Shown here: positions 11,023 through 21,479 of the stretch, one piece after another
Layout of the letters: every line of letters starts with the position of its first letter
How positions within the stretch are numbered: position 1 is the first letter of the stretch
Origin: Cristatella mucedo
Taxonomy: Eukaryota; Bryozoa; Phylactolaemata; Cristatellidae
Length of the DNA stretch: 64,000 nucleotides
Assembly (NCBI GenBank): GCA_009760855.2
Contig: WPIO01000152.1
Coordinates: 847,501 to 911,500 of the forward strand
Direction of reading: 5' to 3'
Program-made: the position numbers and the translations under genes
The notes under the pieces: model-generated
Database searches by the model: none
Told to the model about the DNA's origin: nothing
What the model saw: the letters and a program-made list of their open reading frames with translations, nothing else

Positions 11023-12377
11023 CTCAAATAATCTTACTTAAACTGCACGCGCACACGTGAGACGCCACCAAAAGGCACGCACCGAAGCCAGATCGAGCGA
11101 AGAGGGAGGGGACGTGAGGGAGTGCTGTTTGACCTTGAAGTTTGTGGCATAGCTAAAGTGAGCTAGAGCATTGGACGATGTGTTCTTTGTCTTCGATGCT
11201 AATGGTCACGTATCAGTAAATTGTACAATCGCCACTTTTAGGGAAAAGCTAGTGAACGAAACCGAAGCAATGGGTGGTTAGTGGAGATCATTCCTTGATG
11301 CTTTTACGAGGGCGATGGATCGCTGGTTTTAAACTCGTTCCTAGCTGGTGCAGCGCTAGAAAGCGGTCTGCCGGTCACGCTGCATGCTGGGCAACTAGTT
11401 TGCCGTTTAATTCTCTTCGTCAACTTGGAAGTTCATAGAGGAAGGGATTAGCAACGTACCATTAATTCTCAGATTCGCGTTGCTATGTTTATTGGCACAC
11501 AGGAGGCCAAGCACGGGCACGGGCACGGACACGGGCACGCAGACGCAGTCGCGAGCAGGCTCGTGCACACGCGCCGACGCTGCCACCGGCGCTCTACTAT
11601 CAAAGGACTACCATGCGAAATCTCTCCTTGCCGCCGCCTTCTCTTGATCGCACGGGTTAGCGTAGCGCCGCCTAGGTTCAAGCAGATAATAAAAATAAAA
11701 TAGCGCTCAACTGGTCTGCAGCAGCAATATCAAAACCATCTTCTTTGGAAGCTTATTCAACTCAAATCAAGCCGACAGACGATGTTCAGCGATGGCTAGT
11801 TGCAGGACTCGGCCTGTGCCGCTACATTCATTCGTTCGCCCTGCGGTTTACGTATCCGCTCACAGGGCGCTCTTTTAGAAGATATTTTCGTTAGTTACTG
11901 GCAAAGTCTTCACGTGGACGCTTTGATCAACCGGTAGCAGACGAAGGGCACACCTAGCTGCCACGCCTGTCTTTTTTGCTGCGGTTCTGACTGGACGAGT
12001 CTCTCTGCTTGCCCTCCAAGCCTGGTATATGAGGTGCACTTACGATCGTGCCCTACAATTGGATTGTCGAGCCAATCGCCTGCAAGGTTACGCAGCGTCC
12101 TCGATGGTTTTAATGATGGTCAAGAATGGGCTAACCAATGAAACGGGGTCAAACTCCTGTGACTAGGCGGAGTTGCAGTGCACGAATTAGGCTAGCTGTG
12201 GCAATTGTGTTTCGAAGTCATATAGCAGAAAAGCTGCTTGGTCAAAGTGGCATATGAAAAAAGTGGTACATGAAAATTTCATAGGTTTTTCCCAAGATAC
12301 AAATCCTGAGTCCAGCACTGTGGTGGCCGATCACCAGTATCTCACCGAGGCTAATAGCTGACTAGGCTAAAAAAATC
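11023..12377. other. No gene recognised
   Basis: Unassigned. It contains a short GGCACG-type tandem repeat at about 11513-11541 (CACGGGCACGGGCACGG), which makes frames on both strands look repetitive (CPCPCPCP / GHGHGHGH). No other feature supported. Confidence 0.5.
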
Positions 12378-12545
12378 CTAGCTGATTAAACAGCCTCTTT
12401 TTGTATAGCGACAGAAGAGCCTTTACGGCTATCACCGCCGCTTGCAGTGGCGATAAAGAATCGCCCACCGCAGGAATCAAACCCACGACCTCGGGACCGA
12501 GGTCGTGAAAGCAACCACCTTACCTAGTGTGCCATCACAGCTGGC
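12378..12545 (-). mobile_element. SINE2 copy
   Basis: Minus-strand copy of the unit seen at 4851 and 23381: the head next to 12545, a B-box-like GTGGGTTTGATTCCTG, the conserved body with GCGGCGGTGATAGCCG, and an AGCTAGGATT end. Confidence 0.8.
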
Positions 12546-13295
12546 ACTAGTAACTATAAAACAATGCCGCAATGTAGCTTAAATTTTTCCCTGATAGTAA
12601 GTATTATAAGCTAACTGCGCATGCTCAGAAGTCTAGAAAAGGTCATTATTTGCTATATTACCCCGCTTTAATGACCAGGACAGTAAATAATTTTAAATTA
12701 ATCCATTTCCGACTACAGCAAAAACAAAATTCGCATATTTTGGTTTAATTGTATGCAGGCACGATAGCAAATGAAACAAATTAAGCATGTACTTATTTTT
12801 TATTTATTTGCATTTGGTATACCAAAGTGAACACCGGAAAGGGTTCAGAAATGAGTTGATGCTATGGATTTGTAGCTATACTGAAAATCACCTTCGCATA
12901 GAAGCCCCTAACATAGTTCGCCATAGTTTTTTCGGTACAATAACCGAGGAAACAGCGTTCAAAAGCTAGCATTTCCTGATGGGTGCGCTCGCCTTGCTTC
13001 TTCCAGTGAGCTTACGTGTTCCCCTTGAATTAATAAAGATAGGAACAAAGGACTTCGAGGACGGTAGTGTCTGCCGTCGTTTTGCACAGTTACTCGTGAG
13101 AGCCTAAACCAGCCACTCATAGTTTTTATCCTTACAATAGCTTAGAAAGCCGCGAAACACTGCAGTCAAACTTTCCAAGCAATTTTATCCGTCCTGCTGA
13201 GATTCTTGGCTAATTCTTCACACACTCTTTTCTATCTCATCTGGCGTCAGACAATGACACCAGCTGTGACCTTTACCTCCGGCAACTATGGAAAG
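12546..13295. other. No gene recognised
   Basis: Unassigned AT-rich sequence with short open frames only. Confidence 0.5.
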
Positions 13296-13299
13296 AGAA

Positions 13300-13745
13300 C
13301 TTTTGCGGTACTTAAAAAGTGCTGACTCATTGTAAAGACCAGCAAAAATGCTCTTGATGATGCCGTCACTGAATGTGACTACACCTCGTACGAACCTCAA
13401 AGCCTTTAAACACTGCCTTTAGTCCATGTGCTTCCAAAGCCTGGGACTCACTTCCGACTGACGTCACGACATCCCCTGACTTGGGAACTTTTAAAAGGAA
13501 ACTAGAACGCATCTATTTATCACAGCATTTAATGGCATGTGATTCGTCTTTTGTGTGCTTATGTGTGCTGACACTAACCATAGTTGCAAGCTGACCCCGC
13601 GCTTGTCGCCTCTAACCTTGTTATGTTTGGTTGACATTGAGAACGCTATCACTCACCATGCGATCATGCTTCCTTTATAGCATGTATAGAGTGCCTAAAA
13701 AGAGATTACGTTTTCTGAAGGGTGTAGCGAAAAGGAATTATTGTT
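13300..13745 (+). mobile_element. LINE family 1, 3' end
   Basis: Sense-strand decayed copy: C-terminal coding block (ACCTCGTACGAACCTCAAAG, then TGGGACTCACTTCCGACTG), the 3' UTR, and a degenerate terminal hairpin (GAGATTACGTTTTCTGAAGG). Confidence 0.75.
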
Positions 13746-13837
13746 ATGATTCTAATCAGTTCAGCTAAATCTCCTAACAAAATTTTATACCGCTAATTGC
13801 AAATTAATTGTATATGTACTGCAGGGCATCTCCAACT

Positions 13838-14565
13838 GTAACTCCACAAAGTCATACGGACAAAGTACGTGTTACGCAGGAGAGTTTTTCTATAGCAAAA
13901 GCAAAGTCTAAGATGCTTTCGGCAAACATTCGGTAGCGAGCATACTTCCTTTCGTGCAACAAAAAGAAAATGAGAAGCGTAGCTGAGTTGGGAGGGCGGT
14001 CAAAGAAGTAAGTGGCATGGAAGTAGCAGCTCAGGACCGCTGTATAGGATGTTACCCAGTGGGCAAAAAAAGAGTAAATGTCAATACCTAAGCATTGCAG
14101 AAGTGAGTTTCACAGTCCAGAACCTGCAGAACAAAAGCTTCTGTCGTCAGAATTCTTATAAGCGAACGAATTTAGCAGCTAATTTATTATCAATCGAAGA
14201 CCTGAGGGCGCGAGTAGTAATGTAATGTAACGTATCTCCGTCTGTAACTCCACAAAGTCATAAAGACCATGTGGGTGTTACGCAGAAGAGATTAAAAAGT
14301 TTGTGTATAAAGCATGATATTAGTCACCATTTAATCCCGTTTCCCTTTGCAGCAAATGTAAAGCGCGTAGAAAAAGATCGAGTTCTCTGAGGGAGCTGTA
14401 TCAAGTGCATTGCTAATATTAAGACTCTTGTACAGCGGTTCAGCTAGCTATGAAGGAGCCAAGAAATGACAGGCCTTGTAGGACAGAGTAAGAATTTGCT
14501 TTGCATAGTTTGATTGATGGAAATCCATCGCACCCGAGCTCTTTCAGTGAAGGAGGCACACGTTT
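13838..14565 (-). mobile_element. LINE family 2, 3' part, interrupted at 14214-14435
   Basis: Antisense copy. The 3' end and C-terminal coding region occupy 13838-14213 and continue at 14436-14565 (TTCAGCTAGCTATGAAGGAG and following), in the same order as the uninterrupted family-2 copy at 52332-52900. The break falls after CTGAGGGCGCGAG. Confidence 0.8.
14214..14435. mobile_element. Compound insertion: family-2 tail (minus) joined to family-1 tail (plus)
   Basis: Within the family-2 copy lies an insertion whose left part (14216-14292) is a family-2 3' end in minus orientation, beginning TAATGTAATG, and whose right part (14297-14433) is a family-1 3' end in plus orientation, with the terminal hairpin near 14370-14395. 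Both LINE tails face outward. It may be one event (template switching or dual priming) or two successive insertions. Confidence 0.65.
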
Positions 14566-14604
14566 AAAGCTCTGGAATTAAGTGAATATCACGCCGAGCC
14601 TGGA

Positions 14605-14758
14605 GCTGGTTTGGTCTAGCGGTTAAAGTGCTCGCCCCGAAAAAGGTCTGACTGAGGTCGTGGGCTCGAGCCCCGAGGCATATGTGAAGCGCCTGAATAG
14701 AGATTAAGTTCTCTTGGGGCGCTATAAAAATGAATTATATTTATTTATATTTATTATT
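14605..14758 (+). mobile_element. SINE1 copy
   Basis: Well-preserved copy: head GCTGGTTTGGTCTAGCGG, B-box-like GTCGTGGGCTCGAGCC, then the LINE-1-like tail (AAGCGCCTGAATAGAGATTA, TTCTCTTGGGGCGCTAT) and AT-rich end. Confidence 0.85.
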
Positions 14759-14969
14759 GAAACCGTATTTATCACCAGCTGCAGACGCTCAGCGACTTTT
14801 ATCAGTGACCCAGCCTAAAAAAAATCTTCACATCAAAGTATAGAAATAACAGGGAGCTAGTTGAATATTTAGCCAGCCAACATTTTAGACAATCCCTAAT
14901 CTTAGACATGAATCCAATTGGATGGGAAGCTGAGGGAGTGGTCTTCTTCTTCTGATGAAACTTTCAATC

Positions 14970-15345
14970 CTTAAGCAGTTACAAAATCGGGCACGTTAAT
15001 TCCGAGCACGGGATGACGATAAACTAAAGCATCGCCAAATAAAAGAGCAAAAGTCGGCCAATGAATAGGCCTGTTTTGTTTATCGTTCAGTTTAAGGAAA
15101 TTATCCGACTCCCAAGATCTAATGTCTGTCAGGCAGGCATTAACTCTGTCAGCTGCTGCTGCGAATTCCGGTGGTTCAAGGGACAAATACATCTACCTCT
15201 TGTCAGCACATAAGTGAGACCCGATAGTATGGGGCCGAAACACTTTACCCAGAGGCTCACTATAAATGAAGAACCGCAACAGACAGAGAACGAACCCTTG
15301 TGGAACTCTGCAGGTGGCTGGTCAGCTGCACAAGACTTAAATTAA
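14970..15345 (-). mobile_element. LINE family 2 fragment (reverse transcriptase)
   Basis: Decayed minus-strand translation matches the family-2 block after YADD: YLSLEPPEF ...VNACLTDIRSW ...NFLKLNDK, compared with YLSFKPSEY ...[11 protein letters not shown] ...NFLKLN in the 52-54 kb copy. Frameshifted. Confidence 0.7.
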
Positions 15346-15699
15346 GTGCCTATCATTTTGCCAGGGTGTCAGTGACATTAAACTGGAAATTTTCTGGTCT
15401 TATCTCAGCGGAGGTTTTTAAAGTCCAGATGACAGTAATCATTTAGCGAGCCTTTAAAGTATGGCGTTCCTTCGCAGTCTGTGTGCTGGTCCTATTCTAT
15501 CCACAATTTGAAGTCTCCATTTTGACGATGTAATTTCCAGGTAGAAAATATAGGCACTGTATTACTCGTCATTGGTATGTGTAAGACACACAGTTTTACC
15601 TATGCTTTCATCTTTCACTGCATTCCAGCATTCCGAAATTTTCTAGTCCCCTTCTGACAGGTATCGTTGACACTTGCAATTTGAATAGCAGCCAACCTC

Positions 15700-16745
15700 A
15701 ATAATTAAAGGACGATGCCAATAAATGACTAGCCATGAGCAAAACTATTATTACACAGATATTGAAAAGTCTAACCTTCGAATTTACTGGGCAAGCCTAT
15801 CCTCTGTAGATTCTGCTGGCTTCTTCTGGCTGCCTGGCTCCAAAATGAACTCTCACTCAAAGATGACCACATTATCACCACAGTAAATTCTGAGTAACTT
15901 CAGCAACATACCATTGAACAATTCGGGCCTGCCTAACTAATGAGACGACAGCCAAACTGGTTCATGCATTCGTCACGTCCCGTACATAACTCAATACTCG
16001 TACGTATGTCTTTACCGATGCAATAAGACGGTTATTTAAAAATATTCAGCAACGCTTACCATTAATGTATAACTCTGCAGCTAACCTTGTCCTTTGAGAA
16101 CTTTGAAGCTGCTAATTGTGAAACTTTTCATAGACCTGAGCTAGTTTCCTATCAAGCAGCATATTTACTTAAAGGATTTGTCACTGACTTATGGGCTCCT
16201 TCCTTCTCATGCTCTGCCTCAACTAACCGGAATCACTCCCGGTCAGGTTCACATCGTAGGGTTCGCTCATCCGATCCAAGCAGTTAAAATTGTCCCTGTA
16301 ACTATTCTCAGATCTTTCCGAGACATTACCTTGAAATTATATGCACTCAAAGCCTGAAACTCACTTCCGACTGACAACACGTCCACAGGCTTAATAACAA
16401 CGAGTTCATTTGTATAGCACGCTTAGAGAACTTAATCCCTGTCTAGGCCCTTTAAATTTGCTTCAAAGGAAGCATGATAGAGTGGTTGCAGGTAGCACGC
16501 TAATTGCCAGCAAGCATAAAGTTTAGTGGCTTGACAAAATTTACAAGGAAAACTTAGAAACTCACTTGTTTCTCATCACGTGATTCAATAATTCTCAAAC
16601 CATCTGCATGAATTATTATTTGTATACATAATTACACGTGCTGTCAGTACGCTTGTTATCACAAGCCAATCTTTCCTTTCCAGCTCATGTAAATTGCCTG
16701 GAGTGAGATTAAGTTCTCTTATGGTGCTATACACATCAAATTCTT
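15700..16745 (+). mobile_element. LINE family 1 fragment containing a nested family-1 3' end
   Basis: Sense-strand decayed copy from about the YADD-downstream region to the terminus (hairpin-like GAGATTAAGTTCTCTTATGG near 16704). It is split at 16398-16520 by a minus-strand family-1 3' end (TTAGAGAACTTAATCCCTGT, TAGGCCC, TTCAAAGGAAGCATGATAG). The host copy resumes at about 16530. Confidence 0.65.
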
Positions 16746-17009
16746 TTGTGATATTCTTTCAGAGATTTCTCAGTATTTTTATTCTGAGGTAGTAGCCAAT
16801 GCCAAGCCCATGTTTTTCAGATTGTCCGTACGAGGTCTTTGACACTAGCTGCTAGCCCAGATCGGCTGCTGTGGCTATTCTACTCAGTTTTCTCCAAATG
16901 CAGAGATCCTGGCGAAGTTCTCTGTCAGTACAGTCATACTTATCTTGATACACAACATGTATTCTAATCTTTTCAGCATTGTAGTATTATATCGGAACCT
17001 AATTGAAAG

Positions 17010-17010
<1 letters not shown>

Positions 17011-17092
<82 letters not shown>
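17011..17092. repeat. (AT)n microsatellite
   Basis: About 80 bp of alternating AT with one ACATAT interruption. Confidence 0.95.
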
Positions 17093-17093
<1 letters not shown>

Positions 17094-17990
17094 ACGAATT
17101 GATACTCGTAGATCAGGTGATGCACACTGTATTCGCGTATTAAGACTCCTCGATGTAGCTACAAGCTTTTGCATTTACCAATGCATTTTGCCAAAAACAA
17201 AGCATACACAATTACATGCACGGAGGGTTAATGCCTTTTTAAGCAGTTGGTAGTGGATGATTCTTCTCGATCTGCAATTTTATACCTAATTCAACAACTT
17301 CTAGCCGGCAGCTACATTTGTGATAAATATTCGTATATTGTGAGCCATGTTTTCACATGAACCAATAGACGAACCAATTGCTTGAACCAATCGAGAATTA
17401 ATAATTTCATGCGATAAGCCAAGATGCTTTAATTAGATGGTGTTATGCATGCATGAGACTTAAATTTCGGGAATTTACAATTAAATCTAGCCAATAGTTG
17501 CATGTGCCTACTACCTAAGAAACTAACAGGACTGGGATTGCAAAAAGAAAAAGTAACTGAAACATGAAGGGCCATTGTATGATAAAGGGATACGTACTTT
17601 TGGATTTGTTTGATACACTGGGCTCCTATAACGATTTTTTAAGGTCTTCGGCGAGTCTCGGCTATTGTGCGATGGCTCAAGTTCTTGAAATATGGTAACC
17701 CCTTTCTGTCTTCGGACGTTGAAAAAGACTTCCGGGTAGCTCGCCGTTAGCACGTAGCACAAGGCGTCCACAACATTTGTGAAAGCTATACTTAACGCTC
17801 ATTGAATAGTTCAAGTGGACACAAAATTCAGATGAAAAGCCTAGATTACTAGCGCAAAAATCACATAAAAATTTCAAAGAAAGGTCTTAGAACTTTACCC
17901 ACGTTCTTTAGTACGGATGTTTATCTCGCATTCTTAAAATCCTGGCTGGGTCCTGACTGTGAAGCGAGTTCTGAAAAATATTCTAGCTGC
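17093..17990. other. No gene recognised
   Basis: Unassigned AT-rich sequence downstream of copy A; short open frames on the minus strand lack domains. Confidence 0.5.
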
Positions 17991-17997
17991 AAGCCTC

Positions 17998-18003
17998 TTT
18001 ATT
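17998..18003 (-). terminator. Poly(A) signal AATAAA of copy A
   Basis: AATAAA on the minus strand, 55 nt after the stop codon of copy A. Confidence 0.7.
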
Positions 18004-18058
18004 TGCAACGCAAGTGAGTGCATTGACACCAAGCCATCGTACTACAACATAGCCAGAA

Positions 18059-19299
18059 TTATTTCCACGCTTCTGGCTCCACTGCAACAGGTACAGCAAC
18101 AGGGACGCGCTCGACGACCGGGTACGGTTCGGGGACGCGCTCGATGACCGGCACGGGCACGTTCACTTCCTTGACGACCGGGTACGGCACGTTCACTTCC
18201 TTGACGACCGGGTACGGCACGTTGACCTCTCGAACGACCGGGTAGGGCAGCGGCACTCTCTCAATGACCGGAACCGGAACTCCGACAACTTCGGCGGCAC
18301 CTCCGGCAGCATTGTTATTATTGTTGTTGTTGTTTCCACCCCCGGAATTATTATTGTTATTGTTGTTGTTGTCGTCGTCGTCTCCCGCGTTGTTGTTATT
18401 GTTATTATTGTTGTTGCTCTCAGCCTGCAAGCCTTCGCCGTAGGCGCCACCGAGCAGTCTTCCTCCGTAACCCAGTCCTTCGCCGTAGCCCCGATCGAGC
18501 AGTCCACCGTGGGCCAGACCTAGTCCTTCTCCGTGTGCGCCAAAGCCTCTCAGCTTACCGAATCCGAGGCTGCTGTATCCTCCCAGAAAACCTCCTGAAA
18601 ATTAGCATCGAAGTCAAATTAGTCAAAATTCCCCTGCCAGCGACGGACCGCCGGATGCGTTCACATGTTCATACTTACTGGGACTGCGAATTTAAACTAA
18701 CCACGTTTGCATGCTGCCCTGTGCCTGTCACCCCTATCAATGCTACGCTTGCTGAAATTGAGCATGCTACCACTAACCATTCGATCATGTTTTCTTTACA
18801 TCATATGTGCAGTGCCTAGAAAGCGATAAAGTTCTCCGAGGGTGCTATGCAAACGTATTATTTTTCTTCACACGAATTTCATTAGACAGACAAAATTGGT
18901 ATCTTCGGACATTGCTCACGGTGCAGGTATTCTCTTACCCTATTTCCACAGAAAGTTTCCATCGCGAGCCAGTTTTCAGTCTGTTTTCTTCGAACGTGCA
19001 AGTGAGCTATGAATTCGCCCACGCGCGTGCACACGTGCACACTTGCTCGCGCTGGCACGATATCCAGCTCACACCGCACGCGATTGCAAACGCATTAGCC
19101 ATTAGGCACCTGTACGAGTGCTCAACCCTATTTTATGATACTGTCGGCTTACTTACCTGGATGAGTACGAAACATTAGACGCAGACGTCGGATAAATAGA
19201 CATGCATCGGGTCACTTTGATTGCTCGTCATCGACGGCTTGACTTACCTTGGACGACGAGGCAGCTGGCCAGCAGTACACAGCACTTGAGCGCCACCAT
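18059..19299 (-). CDS. Copy A: secreted Gly/Tyr - poly-Asn - Pro/Val decapeptide protein (2 exons)
   Basis: Exon 1 is 19248-19299 and exon 2 is 18059-18594; the intron has a GTAAGT donor and a TTTTCAG acceptor, phase 1. The 195-residue product starts with a short hydrophobic signal peptide (MVALKCCVLLASCLVVQG), so it should be secreted. Next comes a Gly-rich domain with GYGEGL units (about residues 18-73), then Asn blocks of 9, 8 and 8 residues separated by AGDDDD and SGGG spacers, and finally a 78-residue domain of seven decapeptides of the pattern (V/I)xxVxxPxPV, ending AVEPEAWK. The stop is TAA. Exon structure, phase and domain order match copies B and C, which is the main evidence that all three are genes. 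Copy A is the most divergent (DDDD spacer, VPVAVPV last unit). Low complexity and secretion suggest a structural matrix, cuticle or adhesive component; this is inference, and I know no named family. Confidence 0.85.
18595..19247 (-). other. Intron of copy A (653 nt) with a LINE family-1 terminus
   Basis: It contains a plus-oriented family-1 3' end (about 18700-18870: TAACCATTCGATCATG, GTGCAGTGCCTAGAAAGCG, hairpin-like AAGTTCTCCGAGGGTGC), antisense to the gene. Apart from the first few bases, I see no clear similarity to the B and C introns. Confidence 0.75.
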
Positions 19300-19324
19300 T
19301 TCTCCGAGATTTCAAGTAAGAGTT

Positions 19325-19358
19325 ACTGACCAATTGACCTCCAGCTGCTCTTAATATA
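19325..19358 (-). promoter_or_regulatory. Core promoter of copy A (TATA + initiator)
   Basis: TATATTAA begins at 19358 on the minus strand, and a TCAGT initiator has its A at 19327, exactly 31 nt downstream. The start codon follows 28 nt later. A perfect CRE-type palindrome TGACGTCA lies upstream at 19385-19392. Confidence 0.7.
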
Positions 19359-19399
19359 AGAGTCGTAGATCGCTGACACGCTCGTGACGTCAATCGTTA

Positions 19400-20315
19400 A
19401 GCATTGTAACGAATATGCTAAGCCGGGTGGTTTCACTGCACACCGGGTCGCCAAGGCTTGCCACTTAGCAGCCGTGGCGAACGCTGCTGGGATAGGGCTT
19501 GCCAACGACTGCGACTGCCAGACAGCGCCGGCCTGAAAGGCACCGTACCTGTCACAAAGCTGCCAGGCACGGCCGCCTGAGCACTCTGTACCAGCCCGAA
19601 TTTGCATGCTCCGATAAGCACTCCAAGGCATTTTGGCGGTGAAAGCTTCTTTATCAATCCGTATCGCCTTTATATGTCAGATTTCAGGAAAGAGCTGTAG
19701 AGACTCCTGAATTCAAGTTCTGTTCCACAAATAAAACTCAGCTAATATTTACTCATTCTTTAAGATGCGTGACTAATACCAGTGAGGTAACACCATGACG
19801 CAGGAGTAGCAAGTCTTTGATACTGCTTTAATTCAAGTAGACAAACCGACGGCACGGCATGGCAACCGTCAGTATTTCTTACCTTAGAAACAAGCATACG
19901 GCCTTAGCTAAGAGCAGCTTGTCCGGTGGCGGCAAAGGATCTACACGTGCCTAGCCCAGCCACGGTGGCTTCGCTTTTCTATAAAAGTTGAACATAACTT
20001 CATGACATATTCGTTAACTAATTGTTCATATTAAAGAAACAATAAGAACATTTGATAGTATAATATATTCACTGATTTATATACCCAGAGCGTCACTTGA
20101 AATATGTTAAAATAGCATTGGCATGAGGGTCCCGTGGCTCTACAAGACTATTGTTTACAGACCGACAGAGGCCGCCTGCCGTGCGATTGATCCCAGCAAA
20201 CAATTTTTTGATTTAAGCAGTAAACGATCTCACAACCTCTAGGCTACCAATTCAGTTCTCTTACCTATTGAGCTGTCACGATTATGTCTCCTTAATAATA
20301 ATAAGGAAAATAATA
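19400..20315. other. No gene recognised
   Basis: Region upstream of copy A. Apart from its core promoter and the CRE-like site, no feature is supported. Confidence 0.5.
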
Positions 20316-20320
20316 CCTTT

Positions 20321-20890
20321 AAAAAAGCGCACTCAGAGAACTCAATCTCTTTTTAGGCGCTTTAAAATTGCTGCAAAGGAAGCATGATCAAATAATAATA
20401 ATAATAATAATGCACTAGATTAAGCGCCCTCAGAGAACTCAATCTCTTTCTAGGTGCTTCACATTTGCTGCAAAGAGAAGCGCGATTGAATGGTTAGTAA
20501 TATCATGCTTGATAAACATGAATAACATGGTTAGGGGTGACATGCACAGGGTCAGCATGCAAATGTGGTTAGCGGCAGCGTGCACATTGTCAGCATGCAT
20601 AAGCACATGAAGGACGAATCACAGGGACCCACTAAATGCTGTCCTAAATAGGTGCGTTTTTAAGTTCTTTTTAAATGTGGTCAAGTCAGGGGATGTTCTG
20701 ACGCAAGTCGGGAGGGAGTTACAGGCTCTGGAAGCATGTGAACTAAATGGTTGGTACGAGGTATTGGTAAACTATTTGATTCCAAAAAGTGGGTGGGCAT
20801 GCTCATAGAAGTGAAAGCCTATATTGTGGTTGGCAATCACACAGGCAAGATGTTTGAACAAGGGATTTAAAATAGTGGCTTTAAGATTCC
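20321..20890 (-). mobile_element. LINE family 1: a short 3' end next to a longer, internally deleted copy
   Basis: Two family-1 termini in the same orientation: a stub at about 20326-20390, then after a run of AAT units (20394-20410) a second copy to about 20890. In the second, 3' UTR and C-terminal coding sequence run to about 20795 and then jump directly to the YADD-region block (CATAGAAGTGAAAGCCTATA, compare 29582), so several hundred bases are deleted. Confidence 0.8.
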
Positions 20891-20916
20891 ACTTATTCGC
20901 TAGAGCTTAATCCGAG

Positions 20917-21440
20917 TAATGTAATGTATCTCCGTTTGTAAATCTATAAAGTCATGAAGACCATGTGGGTGTTACGCAGGAGAGTTTTGTATAGCACACT
21001 CACAGCCTAAGCGGCTTTCGGTACGCATTCGGTAGCCAACAGACTTCGTCTCACGCAACAAAGAGAAAGTGGGATGCATAGCAGAGTCAGGAGAGCAGTT
21101 GAGGTAGTGAGTAGCATAGAAGTAGCAGCTCAGGACCGCTGAAAAGGATGTGCCATAGTCGGCAGTAGGAGAGTAGTTGTCGTTGCGTAAGAATTGTGGA
21201 AGCCAGTTCCACAGTCTAGGACCAGCAAATCTAAAGCTTCGGTCGCCAACGGTCTTCAAGCGGAGGAATGGGACAGCTAATTTATTGTCCACACAGGACC
21301 TGAGGGCGCGAACAGGCTGAAACTGATGCAGCAGTTCAGCTAGAGTGAATCGAGGGATTACAACCACAGTAGGACTTACGTGGTTTATGGCAAGTAGAGA
21401 AACCACCATGAGTGGTCCGCTGCCTCTTTTTGTCCACCCG
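20917..21440 (-). mobile_element. LINE family 2, 3' part
   Basis: Antisense copy with the ATTAC-type tail (GTAATGTAATGTATCTCCG on plus). The C-terminal region is open on the minus strand for well over 100 codons (PFLRLKTVGDRSFRFAGPRL and onward), so it is fairly young. The match ends near 21340; sequence to 21457 is open in the same frame but is not recognised as LINE. Confidence 0.85.
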
Positions 21441-21479
21441 TGAATGACTGAGCGCATACATGGCTTTTAGCGGTGATTG

